The position numbers and the translations under genes were made by a program. From Clostridia bacterium (GTDB lineage Bacteria; Bacillota; Clostridia; Christensenellales; UBA1242), in the NCBI GenBank assembly GCA_017456465.1, contig JAFTJJ010000014.1:1-34540 (forward strand): a stretch of DNA of 34,540 nt, given 5' to 3'. Each line of letters opens with the position of its first letter. The stretch's first letter is position 1. The notes below the pieces were generated by a model, which did not search any database, was not told where the DNA came from, and worked only from the letters and a program-made list of their open reading frames with translations. This document shows, piece after piece, positions 14,582 through 23,143 of the stretch.

Positions 14582-15163
14582 GTGTTCGAACTTCAAATTT
14601 TGGAATGGATCAACGCAAACCTTCATGGAGACAAGGTTTTGAATTTTCTCTTCGGTTTTGTCACAAACAGTGGCAACGCCGGATTGATTTGGATTGCTTT
14701 GTCTCTTATTTTTTTGATTCCAAAAAACACAAGAAAAGCTGGATTTGTGATGCTTGTCACACTGCTTTTGAGTTTCTTGCTTGTGGATGTGATTTTAAAG
14801 CCAACAATTTCAAGACCACGACCATATGAATTGAGCAAATCAATTTTTAACTTTTTGAAAACCGCTGGGATTGATATTCCGAGCTCACCGTCATTTCCAT
14901 CAGGGCATGCTTCAAGTGCATTTGCAACATCATTTGCAATGTATTTTCAAAACAAAAAATTCGGAAAACCACTTGTGATTTATGGCGTTATTGTGGCCAT
15001 CTCACGCATTTTCTTTTGTGTGCACTATGTTTCAGATGTGATCACTGGCGCAGTTATTGGCTTTTTAACTGCCTATTTCATTGTCGAAATTGTGAGAAAA
15101 TTCGATCGCAGACAAATCTCCAAGACTGGGGTTTTGAAAGTTCGAGATGACATAACTTTTTAG
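14582..15163 (+). CDS. PAP2-family membrane phosphatase
   Basis: 193 residues. All three active-site motifs of the PAP2/lipid phosphatase superfamily are present: KPTISRPRP (KX6RP), SFPSGHASS (PSGH) and SRIFFCVHYVSD (SRX5HX3D). Four to six hydrophobic helices separate them, so it is an integral membrane enzyme acting on a lipid phosphate such as undecaprenyl pyrophosphate or phosphatidate. GTG 14582 is used because it begins the typical N-terminus (ILEWINANLHGDKVLNFLF); the ribosome site is weak. It sits 24 nt after the YwaF-like gene and no promoter is seen between them. Undecaprenyl-PP recycling (BcrC/YodM type) is the likeliest specific role. Confidence 0.9.
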   Translation: MFELQILEWINANLHGDKVLNFLFGFVTNSGNAGLIWIALSLIFLIPKNTRKAGFVMLVTLLLSFLLVDVILKPTISRPRPYELSKSIFNFLKTAGIDIPSSPSFPSGHASSAFATSFAMYFQNKKFGKPLVIYGVIVAISRIFFCVHYVSDVITGAVIGFLTAYFIVEIVRKFDRRQISKTGVLKVRDDITF

Positions 15164-15199
15164 CAATTTTGTATAAAGATAAAAAATTGCTACAAAATA

Positions 15200-15228
15200 T
15201 GTGCAAAAAGTACAAAAATGTGTATAAT
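15200..15228 (+). promoter_or_regulatory. Promoter of the DegV gene
   Basis: TATAAT (15223-15228) is preceded by TG. The -35 region (TGTGCA, 15200-15205) is poor, so the extended -10 probably dominates. Confidence 0.5.
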
Positions 15229-15263
15229 CATGCTTGAAAACACAATAACAGGAGATTTTTCTT

Positions 15264-16130
15264 ATGAAAAAAGTAGCGATTGTTACTGACAGCAATGCAG
15301 GAATCCATCAAAGTGAGGGTATTCAAGACCTTTTCATTGTTCCAATGCCATTCACAATCGATGGTGATGAGTTTTTTGAAGATGTGAACTTGTCTGCCAA
15401 TGAGTTCTATGCAGCACAAGACGCTGACAAAAGAATTTCCACATCGCAGCCTTCACCGGGTGATGTTCTTGAAATATGGAACAAAATCCTTGAAACCTAT
15501 GACGAACTTGTCTTCATTCCAATGTCAAGTGGACTTTCAAAAACATATGACACCGCAAAAATGCTGAGCGCAGATTTTGGTGGAAGAGTGCATGTTGCGG
15601 ATGCAAAAAGAATTTCTGTCACCATGCGTCATGCTGTGCTTGATGCTCTCAAACTTGCAGAACAGGGAATTGCTGCAAGCGAAATTTGTGAAATTCTTGA
15701 AAAACACGCTCTTGATGCAAGCATTTACATCATGGTTGACACATTGAAACACTTGAAACGCGGTGGAAGAATTACTCCAGTTGTTGCAGCATTTGGCACT
15801 CTTTTGCACATCAAACCAGTTCTCACCATTCAAGGTGACAAACTTGATTCTTATGCAAAAGTTATGAACATAAATCAGGGCAAAAAGAAAATGATTGATG
15901 CAATAAGAAAAGACATTGAAAACAGATTTTTGGATGATTTCAAAAACAAAAATCTTATAATTGATGTCGTTCATGCAAAGTGCAGAAACAAAGCCGAAGA
16001 ATTTGCTAGTGAAGTCAAATCTGCTTTCCCTGATGTTGAGTTTGGATGCATTGATGAACTTTCACTTTCTGTCGCAAGTCACATAGGTGCAGGTGCTCTC
16101 GCAATCACCATCACAAAAAAGTTGAGCTGA
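15264..16130 (+). CDS. DegV family fatty-acid-binding protein
   Basis: 288 residues, the usual length of DegV/FakB proteins. These hold a fatty acid in a deep pocket and, in many Firmicutes, present it to the kinase FakA for phosphorylation and entry into phospholipid synthesis. Hallmarks in order: VTDSNAG, STSQPSPGD, MSSGLSKTY, DTLKHLKRGGRI and GTLLHIKPVLTI. AGGAG (15250-15254) precedes ATG 15264 by 9 nt. Monocistronic between its promoter and a terminator. No fakA homologue is in the window, so the partner must be elsewhere. Confidence 0.95.
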   Translation: MKKVAIVTDSNAGIHQSEGIQDLFIVPMPFTIDGDEFFEDVNLSANEFYAAQDADKRISTSQPSPGDVLEIWNKILETYDELVFIPMSSGLSKTYDTAKMLSADFGGRVHVADAKRISVTMRHAVLDALKLAEQGIAASEICEILEKHALDASIYIMVDTLKHLKRGGRITPVVAAFGTLLHIKPVLTIQGDKLDSYAKVMNINQGKKKMIDAIRKDIENRFLDDFKNKNLIIDVVHAKCRNKAEEFASEVKSAFPDVEFGCIDELSLSVASHIGAGALAITITKKLS

Positions 16131-16151
16131 TTTGATTTTTGTTTTTTATTT

Positions 16152-16182
16152 AACAGAGCCCGAAATGGGGTTCTGTTTTTTT
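16152..16182 (+). terminator. Intrinsic terminator
   Basis: AACAGAGCCC (16152-16161) pairs with GGGTTCTGTT (16168-16177), one G-U, loop GAAATG, and runs into seven T. It closes the DegV gene. Confidence 0.9.
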
Positions 16183-16219
16183 GTTTTCAATAAATTTGAT
16201 TAAATATGCTTAAATTTGT

Positions 16220-16248
16220 TTGACAATATGAATATTGGTTCATATACT
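16220..16248 (+). promoter_or_regulatory. Promoter with ArsR/SmtB-type operator
   Basis: TTGACA (16220-16225), 17-nt spacer, TATACT (16243-16248). Between them lies the perfect inverted repeat ATATGAA (16226-16232), 6 nt, TTCATAT (16239-16245). TGAA-n6-TTCA is the core of the SmtB/CzrA/CadC operators, so autoregulation by the ArsR gene at 16294 is expected. Confidence 0.85.
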
Positions 16249-16293
16249 ATAGTGTGTAAATTACTAAAAACCAAGCAAAATCGGAGGATGAAA

Positions 16294-16647
16294 ATGAATT
16301 ATAAGGCTATTGAAGAGAATATGAAAATTGAAAGGATGGATTTTTTAAAACAACTCATTTTGGATGAAAACATTTCAAAAAAACTTTCTGAGTTTTACAA
16401 GGTGATTGGTGATGGAACAAGACTTAAAATTTTGTATGCTCTTTCAATGCAGAGCCTGTGTGTGCACGAAATTGTTTCACTCATTGGAATTTCTCAGTCG
16501 CTTGCATCACACCAATTGTCTGTTCTCAAAAAACATCGCTTGGTTTCCGTGAAAAGACGAAAAAATGAAAGTGTTTATACGCTTGCTGATGCACATGTTG
16601 CAGAACTTTTGAATCTTGCGATTATTCACTTAATGGAGGAGAAATAA
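16294..16647 (+). CDS. ArsR/SmtB-family metal-responsive repressor, probably zinc
   Basis: 117 residues, winged helix-turn-helix. The recognition helix region is ISQSLASHQLSVLKKHRLV. The C-terminal helix carries Asp99-x-His101, ten residues, His112-x-x-Glu115, matching the alpha-5 zinc/cobalt site of SmtB and CzrA (DxHx10HxxE/H). The alpha-3 region has LCVHEI (Cys56, His58), recalling the CadC ELCVCD motif with one Cys replaced. ATG 16294 is chosen because GGAGG (16283-16287) lies 6 nt upstream. It is predicted to repress its own promoter and the metal ATPase gene 6 nt downstream until zinc or a similar ion binds. Confidence 0.92.
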   Translation: MNYKAIEENMKIERMDFLKQLILDENISKKLSEFYKVIGDGTRLKILYALSMQSLCVHEIVSLIGISQSLASHQLSVLKKHRLVSVKRRKNESVYTLADAHVAELLNLAIIHLMEEK

Positions 16648-16653
16648 AGGGCC

Positions 16654-18786
16654 ATGAAACTTGAATATAAACTTGGGCGCATTCACTGCGCGGGCTGCGC
16701 GCAAGCTTTGGAAGAAATTCTCTCAAAAGTTGAAGGCGTGGAGTCCGTGAGTCTCAACTTCATTTCAAACATGGTGTGTTTCGAAATTCAAAGCAAAAAC
16801 CACAAAGAAATTGAAGAAAACATCAAAAAAGCAATCCACAAGTTTGATCACAACATTGAAATTTTGGATCCACATGCAGAAGAAAAAGCTCAAAAACGTG
16901 AAGAAATCAAAAAAGCATTACATTTTGTCAGCATTCTTGTGAGCGTTGCCATCATGGTTTGCTTGATTGCTCTCAAAATGAATTTTTATCTTGAGCTTGG
17001 TCTTGCAATCTTTGCCTATGCACTCGTCGGGTGGAACATCTGTCTGAACGCGGTTTTAAACATTTTCAAAGGCAAAGTTTTGGACGAAAATTTTTTGATG
17101 ACTGTTGCCACGATTGGGGCATTCGTTCTCGGCGAGTTTTCTGAAGCTGTGGGCGTTATGGTTTTTTACCAAATTGGTGAAATATTCCAAAATCTTGCTG
17201 TCAAAAACTCTGAGCGAGCAATCAAAAGCATTGCTTCTGTCAAGGAGTCGAGGGCTTGTTTGGTGCTTGACAACGCTGAAATGGATGTAACTCTTGACAA
17301 AGTGTCAGTTGGAGACATCATTCGAGTGAAAGTTGGCGAAAGAATTCCTCTTGATGGTGTCATTTGTGAGGGTGAAACTTATTTGAACACTTCGGCATTG
17401 ACAGGTGAGTCTCAGGAAAAATTTGTGAAAGTTGGCGATGATGTTTTGTCTGGATCAATAGTGACCAGTGCTGTTGTTTTGATTGAAGTGACAAAGCTTG
17501 AACATGAAAGCACAGTTTCCAAAATTGTCGAACTTGTCGAAAAATCAAGCATGAACAAATCAAAAACTGAAAAATTCATTTCAAAGTTCTCAAAATATTA
17601 CACACCAGTTGTGGTTGGTCTTGCACTTGTTCTAGGGTTTATTGTTCCTGCGTTTTGGGCTTATGCAAACTGGAATGAATGGTTGTACCGTGCACTTGTG
17701 TTCTTGGTGGTTTCTTGTCCTTGCGCGCTCGTAATCTCTGTTCCTCTTTCATTTTTTGCGGGAGTTGGGGCAGCAGCAAGAAATGGTGTGCTTGTCAAGG
17801 GTGCAAATTTCCTTGAAGCACTGAGCCAATCAAAAACCTTTGTGTTTGACAAAACAGGAACTTTGACTTATGGCTCATTCAAAGTTACAAATATTCATGC
17901 TGAAGACGACAAGACTGAGGATGAAATTTTGGAGTTTGTTGCTTACGCCGAGAATTTTTCGAATCACAGAATTGCAAAGTCAATTGTTGAAGAGTACAAA
18001 TCAAAAACGGGAAAAGACATCAATTTTGCTTGGATCAATGGAGCAAATGAAATCCCGGGTGAGGGTGTGTCTGCAAACATCTTCAGCATTGATTGTTTGG
18101 TTGGAAATGCAAAGCTGATGAAAGACAATGGAGTCAAGTTTGTTGAACATGACAGCCCGTTCACTGTGGTTTATCTTGCACAAAATGGAACATTCGCTGG
18201 CTGGGTTGAAATCCAAGATCAAATCAGAAAAGAAGCACCAAGCTCAATTCAGACGCTCAAAGAACTTGGGGCTGAAAACATTTCAATGTTCACGGGTGAC
18301 AGCGCAGCAGTTGCAAAAGTTGTTGCTGAAAAAATTGGCGTGGATTGTTATCACGCGGACTTGCTTCCTGAGGGGAAAGTTGAAAAACTCTATGAGCACA
18401 TTGAAAATGGCAAAAAACTTGTCTTTGTTGGCGATGGAATCAACGATGCGCCAATTCTTTCAACTGTTGATGTCGGAATTGCAATGGGTGGCATAGGGTC
18501 TGACATCGCTGTTGAATCTGCCGATGTTGTCATCATGGATGATGACTTGTCAAAAATTCCACTTGGGGTGATGATTGCAAAAAGGACAAAAAGAATTGTG
18601 ACAGAAAACATTGTCCTTTCTCTTGGGGTCAAGGTTGTTGTTTTGATTCTTGCAAGCCTTGGTCTTTCCAACATGTGGCTTGGCGTGTTTGCGGATGTTG
18701 GAGTTGCTCTTCTTGCAGTCTTGAATGCGATCCGTGCACTCATTGTTCCAAGAAAATATAAACATAAACTGGACAAACAAAAATAA
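16654..18786 (+). CDS. P1B-type Zn/Cd/Co-exporting ATPase
   Basis: 710 residues. An N-terminal metal-binding domain has Cys12-Ala-Gly-Cys15; then come an actuator TGES (250-253), the channel motif Cys355-Pro-Cys357 (SCPCALVIS), the phosphorylation site DKTGT beginning at Asp399, and the hinge GDGINDAP (593-600). The CPC motif and the upstream SmtB-type repressor suggest Zn(II)/Cd(II)/Co(II) export (ZntA/CadA type). The usual HP dipeptide in the nucleotide-binding domain reads His438-Arg439 (FSNHRIAKSI), a change of the Pro. It is translated from ATG 16654, 6 nt after the repressor stop; the last bases contain the argS promoter. Membrane-bound efflux pump for metal resistance and homeostasis. 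Confidence 0.95.
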   Translation: MKLEYKLGRIHCAGCAQALEEILSKVEGVESVSLNFISNMVCFEIQSKNHKEIEENIKKAIHKFDHNIEILDPHAEEKAQKREEIKKALHFVSILVSVAIMVCLIALKMNFYLELGLAIFAYALVGWNICLNAVLNIFKGKVLDENFLMTVATIGAFVLGEFSEAVGVMVFYQIGEIFQNLAVKNSERAIKSIASVKESRACLVLDNAEMDVTLDKVSVGDIIRVKVGERIPLDGVICEGETYLNTSALTGESQEKFVKVGDDVLSGSIVTSAVVLIEVTKLEHESTVSKIVELVEKSSMNKSKTEKFISKFSKYYTPVVVGLALVLGFIVPAFWAYANWNEWLYRALVFLVVSCPCALVISVPLSFFAGVGAAARNGVLVKGANFLEALSQSKTFVFDKTGTLTYGSFKVTNIHAEDDKTEDEILEFVAYAENFSNHRIAKSIVEEYKSKTGKDINFAWINGANEIPGEGVSANIFSIDCLVGNAKLMKDNGVKFVEHDSPFTVVYLAQNGTFAGWVEIQDQIRKEAPSSIQTLKELGAENISMFTGDSAAVAKVVAEKIGVDCYHADLLPEGKVEKLYEHIENGKKLVFVGDGINDAPILSTVDVGIAMGGIGSDIAVESADVVIMDDDLSKIPLGVMIAKRTKRIVTENIVLSLGVKVVVLILASLGLSNMWLGVFADVGVALLAVLNAIRALIVPRKYKHKLDKQK

Positions 18787-18798
18787 AACTGCTATAAT
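18770..18798 (+). promoter_or_regulatory. Promoter of argS inside the ATPase gene end
   Basis: TGGACA (18770-18775), 17-nt spacer, TATAAT (18793-18798). The -35 lies within the last codons of the ATPase. A small TTGAAA/TTTCAA hairpin follows before the ribosome site. Confidence 0.6.
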
Positions 18799-18833
18799 CC
18801 TTTTGAAATAGTATTTTCAAGAGGATTTTTTTT

Positions 18834-20594
18834 ATGGATTTGGTTAGTGAAATTTTTGATGCAATAAGGCTTGGCTTCGACAAAACGGGCGTGAAAGAAA
18901 CAAAGGTTACAGTCGTTTATTCAGCTCGTCCTGAACTTGCGGATTTTCAATGCAACTCTGTTTTTCAAGCAGCAAAAGAGTTGGGGGCAAAGCCTCTTGA
19001 ACTTGCTGAAAAAATTGTTCAAAACATTCCTGCTGTGGATGGTTTTGAATTTTCTGTGTGCCCTCCAGCTTTCATCAATGTCAAAGTTTCAGACAAAAGA
19101 CTCTCAAGTGAACTCAACCGCAGAAACTCAGACATCCTTCTTGGACTCAAGCAAACACAAAACCCTCTCACTGTTGTCATGGATTATGGCGGGGCAAATG
19201 TCGCAAAAGAACTTCACATTGGACATTTGAGAAGCCCTCTCATTGGTGAAGCGCTTGCAAGACTTTATCGTTTGCATGGACACAAAGTCATCACCGACAC
19301 ACACCTTGGAGACTATGGTCTTCAGATGGGGTTGACTGTTGCTCAGCTTGAAGATGAGGGCTATTTAAATGGCTACTTTGATTCATCAAAACAAAACTTG
19401 GAAATTTCTCTTGAAGATTTGAATCGTGCATATCCCGCAGCATCAAAGAGGAAAGATGTTGAGCCTGAGTTCAGAAAAAAGGCAGAGGATTACACACTGT
19501 TCATTCAAAACAAAAAAGAACCATATTTCACCATCTACAAAGACATCAGAAACATTTCAATTGAAAAAATCAAAAAGAACTATGGCGAACTCAATTGCTT
19601 CTTTGATCTTTGGTATGGCGAAAGCACTGCAGCGCCTTACATTCCTGAAACAATCAATGCCTTTGTTTCACAAGGTCTTGCAAGAGAAAGTGATGGGGCA
19701 CTTGTGGTCGATGTTGCAGTTGATGGCGAAAACATCCCAACCGACAAACTTGACGAAAATGGCAAAGTTCTTTTCAAAAACCCAATGCCTCCAATGATTC
19801 TCAAGAAACATAACGGCGCAGATATGTATGCCACCAGTGATGTTGCTTGCATCATGCAACGAAACCGAGACTTTGCACCAGACAAGATCATTTACATTGT
19901 CGATTTCAGACAAAACAAACACTTCACACAGGTCTTCAGAGCTTCAAAACTTGCCGGAATTTCTCCAGAATCACAAGAACTCATTCATGTTGGTTTTGGA
20001 ACAATCAATGGCAAGGATGGCAAGGCGTTCAAAACTCGTGAGGGAACAACCATCAAACTTGAAGACATCATTTCAATGATCAAATCCAAGGCTGCCGAAA
20101 AACTTTCTGAAAATGGAATTGTCGGTGATGATGAACTTGCTCGTCAAATTGGCGTCGCAGCTTTGAAGTTTGGTGATCTTTCAAATGTGGTTTCAAAGGA
20201 TTATGTTTTTGATCTTGATCGCTTTGCGTCGTTTGAAGGAAAGACAGGGCCTTACATTCAGTACACATGCGCAAGAATCAATTCACTCCTTGAAAAAGCA
20301 AATGAAAAGCCATCTGAAATTGACATCACAACATCAGAAGAGCGAGGGGTTGCTTTTGCACTTTTAAAACTCACCGACAGTTATTACCTTGCACAAAATC
20401 AAAACTCCCTTCACACAGTTTGCGCATGCCTCTATGATCTTGCAAGTGCATTCTCTGTGCTTTACAACAACATCAAGATCAACAGTGCTGAAACCACAAA
20501 GAAAAGAAAATATCTCGCAATCACCCAGCTTGTTCACAAAGCGCTCGCACAAGGACTTTATGTTCTTGGAATGGACATGCCAAACAAAATGTAG
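18834..20594 (+). CDS. argS: Arginyl-tRNA synthetase
   Basis: 586 residues, near the usual length. It shows the N-terminal additional domain, the class I signature HIGH (128-131) in ELHIGHLRSPLIGEA, a KMSKS-equivalent region GKAFKTREGT in the typical ArgRS form, and the C-terminal DALR anticodon-binding domain ending YVLGMDMPNKM, the usual ArgRS end. It charges tRNA-Arg in the cytoplasm. ATG 18834 follows GAGGAT at 8 nt. It has its own promoter in the end of the metal ATPase gene. I see no T-box or other leader regulation here, only a short 35-nt leader. Confidence 0.97.
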   Translation: MDLVSEIFDAIRLGFDKTGVKETKVTVVYSARPELADFQCNSVFQAAKELGAKPLELAEKIVQNIPAVDGFEFSVCPPAFINVKVSDKRLSSELNRRNSDILLGLKQTQNPLTVVMDYGGANVAKELHIGHLRSPLIGEALARLYRLHGHKVITDTHLGDYGLQMGLTVAQLEDEGYLNGYFDSSKQNLEISLEDLNRAYPAASKRKDVEPEFRKKAEDYTLFIQNKKEPYFTIYKDIRNISIEKIKKNYGELNCFFDLWYGESTAAPYIPETINAFVSQGLARESDGALVVDVAVDGENIPTDKLDENGKVLFKNPMPPMILKKHNGADMYATSDVACIMQRNRDFAPDKIIYIVDFRQNKHFTQVFRASKLAGISPESQELIHVGFGTINGKDGKAFKTREGTTIKLEDIISMIKSKAAEKLSENGIVGDDELARQIGVAALKFGDLSNVVSKDYVFDLDRFASFEGKTGPYIQYTCARINSLLEKANEKPSEIDITTSEERGVAFALLKLTDSYYLAQNQNSLHTVCACLYDLASAFSVLYNNIKINSAETTKKRKYLAITQLVHKALAQGLYVLGMDMPNKM

Positions 20595-20686
20595 TGTGGT
20601 TGAATGCTTTTCAATTAAAGAAACATTTGCATGAAAAACAAAGATTACAGATTTGAAAATAAATTGTTGTCAAATTGGGATAAATT

Positions 20687-21256
20687 ATGAAAAAATTATT
20701 ACTTCATTCATGTTGTGCGCCGTGCTCAACAGCTGTGATTGAAAGACTGCTTGCGGACATGCCTGACACTGAAATTTTGGTTTATTATTACAATCCAAAC
20801 ATTTATCCAGAAGCAGAATATCAAAAACGCAAAAATGAACAAATCAGATATATTGGACTTTTGAACTCACCGCGCGTCAAATTTGTTGACGCTGATTATG
20901 TCCCAGAGGATTATTTTCGCTCAGTTGAGGGTCTTGAAAATGAGAAAGAGGGTGGATCAAGGTGTGCAAAGTGCTTTTATTTGAGACTTCTTGAAACATG
21001 CTTCAAGGCAAAAGATGAGGGGGCTGACATGTTTGGAACAACTCTCACAGTGAGCCCACACAAAAATGCTGATCTCATCAATGCAATTGGATGCCAAATT
21101 TCCGCAATGTTCGGTGTTGAGTTTTTGGTTGCAGACTTCAAAAAGAAAGATGGTTACAAGCGCAGCGTAACCCTTTCAAAAGAAAACGACATTTACAGAC
21201 AAAATTATTGCGGATGCAAGTTTTCAATTTGGGATGGGGCGGTGCTTCCAGAATAA
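20687..21256 (+). CDS. queH: Epoxyqueuosine reductase QueH
   Basis: 189 residues, the short cobalamin-independent type (formerly DUF208). It carries the expected cysteine motifs: HSCCAPCS near the N-terminus (Cys9, Cys10, Cys13), RCAKCFYLRL in the middle and YRQNYCGC near the C-terminus, which bind iron-sulfur and catalytic metal sites. The enzyme makes queuosine from epoxyqueuosine in tRNA, the last step of the pathway. queA at the end of the window supplies the preceding step. ATG 20687 is followed by a normal N-terminus (MKKLLLHSC); the ribosome site is weak. It is followed closely by the Mrr-like membrane protein gene. Confidence 0.95.
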   Translation: MKKLLLHSCCAPCSTAVIERLLADMPDTEILVYYYNPNIYPEAEYQKRKNEQIRYIGLLNSPRVKFVDADYVPEDYFRSVEGLENEKEGGSRCAKCFYLRLLETCFKAKDEGADMFGTTLTVSPHKNADLINAIGCQISAMFGVEFLVADFKKKDGYKRSVTLSKENDIYRQNYCGCKFSIWDGAVLPE

Positions 21257-21276
21257 AATCAAGGAGGAACATTGAT

Positions 21277-21882
21277 GTGTCAAAAACCAAAACTATCTTA
21301 AAAAGAATATTTTGTGTTATGTTGTTTGTTGTTCTTCTTCCAATCATCCTTGTTCTCTTGATCATCAAGGCAATTTCCAAAAAATCACGACAAAAATTAT
21401 ATTTCAAAAACAAGATTTCAGGCAGAAAACTTGTGATGACAACAACAGTTGACACACTTGACAAAATGGAGGATTTTGAACTTGGTGATTTTTTCAAATA
21501 CCTCTTCTTTTATCAGGGGTTTTCAACAAAAAAATTGGACACCATCAAAAATTGTTTGGTGCTTGAGAAAAACAACCGCTTGTTCTTGATGATGCACTCC
21601 AAAAGCAAACAATCCAAACATGAAAAACTTGTTTCAAAACTTGCAGAGGCAATGGCTCAAAACAACATTCAAACGGGCATCTATGTCACTTCTGCAAACA
21701 TTGGTGAACAATTCAAAATCCAACAAAAGACAAATGGCATTGACATAATTGACAGACCAGCCTTGGCTCTTCTCATCCAAAATGTTTCAAAAGAACTTCA
21801 AAATGGATCGTTTGTGTTTGACCAAGACTCTGACAAACCAGTTGATGAACTTCTTGAAAAAATGTATCCAAACAGCATCTGA
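21277..21882 (+). CDS. Membrane-anchored Mrr-like protein with eroded nuclease site
   Basis: 201 residues from GTG 21277, chosen because AAGGAGG (21261-21267) precedes it at 9 nt. One strongly hydrophobic helix (residues 9-31, RIFCVMLFVVLLPIILVLL) is followed by a soluble part resembling the Mrr/restriction-endonuclease-like fold: a MEDFELGDFFKYLFFYQGF helix like the FExxxxxLlxxxGY of that family, a central strand-turn-strand, and IQTGIYVTSANIGEQFKI then GIDIIDRPALALLI, like its VTS...a...gi.liD region. The catalytic DxxxQxK is not recognisable (RLFLMMHSKSK in its place), so DNA cleavage is doubtful. The gene starts 20 nt after queH. Family assignment is by eye. Confidence 0.65.
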   Translation: MSKTKTILKRIFCVMLFVVLLPIILVLLIIKAISKKSRQKLYFKNKISGRKLVMTTTVDTLDKMEDFELGDFFKYLFFYQGFSTKKLDTIKNCLVLEKNNRLFLMMHSKSKQSKHEKLVSKLAEAMAQNNIQTGIYVTSANIGEQFKIQQKTNGIDIIDRPALALLIQNVSKELQNGSFVFDQDSDKPVDELLEKMYPNSI

Positions 21883-21899
21883 TGATGTTTTAATTTGCG

Positions 21900-21936
21900 A
21901 TTGCAGGCGATTTTGCCTGCAATTATTTGTTTTTTC
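21900..21936 (+). terminator. Intrinsic terminator
   Basis: ATTGCAGGC (21900-21908) pairs perfectly with GCCTGCAAT (21915-21923), then TATTTGTTTTTT. It closes the queH operon. The following 100 bases to the next ATG hold no clear promoter that I can score. Confidence 0.9.
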
Positions 21937-22036
21937 TTGTGAAAACATGGCAAATGTTCGATGCTTTGTCAAAACTTTGTCATGGGCTGAGTAATTAATT
22001 TGTCCCTTGCATAAACTAGCACCATGGGAGAAATTT

Positions 22037-22792
22037 ATGTTTGAACTCACTATTGAATCCAATTACTTGCACGAGGATGCTGTTCTTGCTGCAAAAAACT
22101 TTCTTTTGCCAACTGTTCAAGATATGGGTGGTGTGATTGTTTGTGGCAACACACATGGACGAATTCAGATTGCTCTTGCTGTTCCGATTTCAAAGAAGCA
22201 TGTCATCAAAAGCATTGTTCTTGATGTGGCTGCAGACGCAATTGTTTCAATTTTCAAAAGACAACACTTGGATGACGCAATTCATGGCGCTTTTCTCTCT
22301 TCGGAAACCAGATCATCTCTCTTGTCTGCGCTTTCGGAGTTTGACAGGGAAACTGATGTCAACCTTGCAAAAAAACACTTGGTTTTTTCAAACTGCATTT
22401 TGCTTGACAGCACATACTTTTTTAAGATGCAAGAACTTCGTGACAGATGGGATGAAGTGGCAGTCCTTGTTTCAAACAACCTTCCAAATTTGATTGCGGG
22501 CGACGCAGTCATTGAAATGATGAAATTCTTAATCAAAACAACACCAAGCAAAACACCAGAGGTCTATTTGTCTCTTTTGGATGATGGAAAACTCTCGGTT
22601 GTTTCAAAAAACCCACAAAGATCATGCCTTCAACTTTTTGACAAAACATCTGAGGATTTTGAGGAAAAATTTATTTCATTTTTGATCTCGCTTGCTCCAA
22701 AACGGATTTTTGTAACTCACAAACTCAAAAGCTGTCTTTCTTGCATGGAAAAAATCCAAAATCTTTTTGAAGACAAAATATTCACAACATAA
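22037..22792 (+). CDS. YtxC-family sporulation-associated protein
   Basis: 251 residues. The middle region (CILLDSTYFFKMQELRDRW, then helices with AVLVSNNLPN and MMKFLIKTTPS, followed by PEVYLSLLDDG) aligns by eye with the YtxC-like family, in which a strand leads into F..RL..Y...l and later efi.lLkyfv...p. The position just upstream of thrS is also the position of ytxC in Bacillus. Function is unknown; the name comes from its association with sporulating Firmicutes. ATG 22037 follows GGGAG (22026-22030) by 6 nt. It ends immediately before the thrS T-box region with no clear terminator between. Confidence 0.7.
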   Translation: MFELTIESNYLHEDAVLAAKNFLLPTVQDMGGVIVCGNTHGRIQIALAVPISKKHVIKSIVLDVAADAIVSIFKRQHLDDAIHGAFLSSETRSSLLSALSEFDRETDVNLAKKHLVFSNCILLDSTYFFKMQELRDRWDEVAVLVSNNLPNLIAGDAVIEMMKFLIKTTPSKTPEVYLSLLDDGKLSVVSKNPQRSCLQLFDKTSEDFEEKFISFLISLAPKRIFVTHKLKSCLSCMEKIQNLFEDKIFTT

Positions 22793-22815
22793 AAATTTTA
22801 TTTTTATTTTTCCAA

Positions 22816-22844
22816 TTGACAAATAGAAAAAACAGTTATATAAT
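22816..22844 (+). promoter_or_regulatory. Consensus promoter of the thrS T-box leader
   Basis: TTGACA (22816-22821), 17-nt spacer, TATAAT (22839-22844): a full match to the vegetative consensus. Transcription would begin near 22851, about 50 nt before the T-box stem I. Confidence 0.9.
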
Positions 22845-22904
22845 GACTTCAGTAACATCTTTTCCATGTGGACAAGTAGTTCATGCAGCTATTCTATTAA
22901 ATTT

Positions 22905-23106
22905 TTCAAGAGAGTGTGGGTCCTGGGCTGGAAGCCTGCACATAGAGCGCATGAGTCGAAACCACCACGAATGGAAACTTGTGAAAATTCTGCTAAAGAG
23001 TGGCTGGAAAAAAATCCAGCAAGTAAGGTGGAACCACGGAAAACACAAATTTTCGTCCTTACGGCAAATCAGCAAAAAAGTCTGGTTGTCGTTTAAGGAC
23101 TTTTTT
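22905..23106 (+). promoter_or_regulatory. T-box riboswitch controlling thrS
   Basis: The antiterminator carries the canonical T-box sequence AAGGTGGAACCACG (23025-23038), including TGGA, which pairs with the tRNA 3' end. A stem III hairpin GCTGGA/TCCAGC lies at 23003-23020. The specifier region has ACC (22961-22963), a Thr codon, followed by ACC again. The competing terminator pairs GTCCTTACGGCAA (23055-23067) with TTGTCG...TAAGGAC, ending at 23100, followed by six T. Low charged tRNA-Thr would favour antitermination and thrS expression. The last part of stem I (AGAGTGTGGG..., GGCT-GGA-AGCC) is less exactly assigned. Confidence 0.93.
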
Positions 23107-23143
23107 ATTGCAAAAAACATAAATTAACAAAAGGGGAAAAGAC

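Noticed and set aside
22816..23127. Open frame of 103 codons on the plus strand
   Set aside because: It covers the consensus promoter and the T-box leader of thrS, and has no ribosome-binding site.
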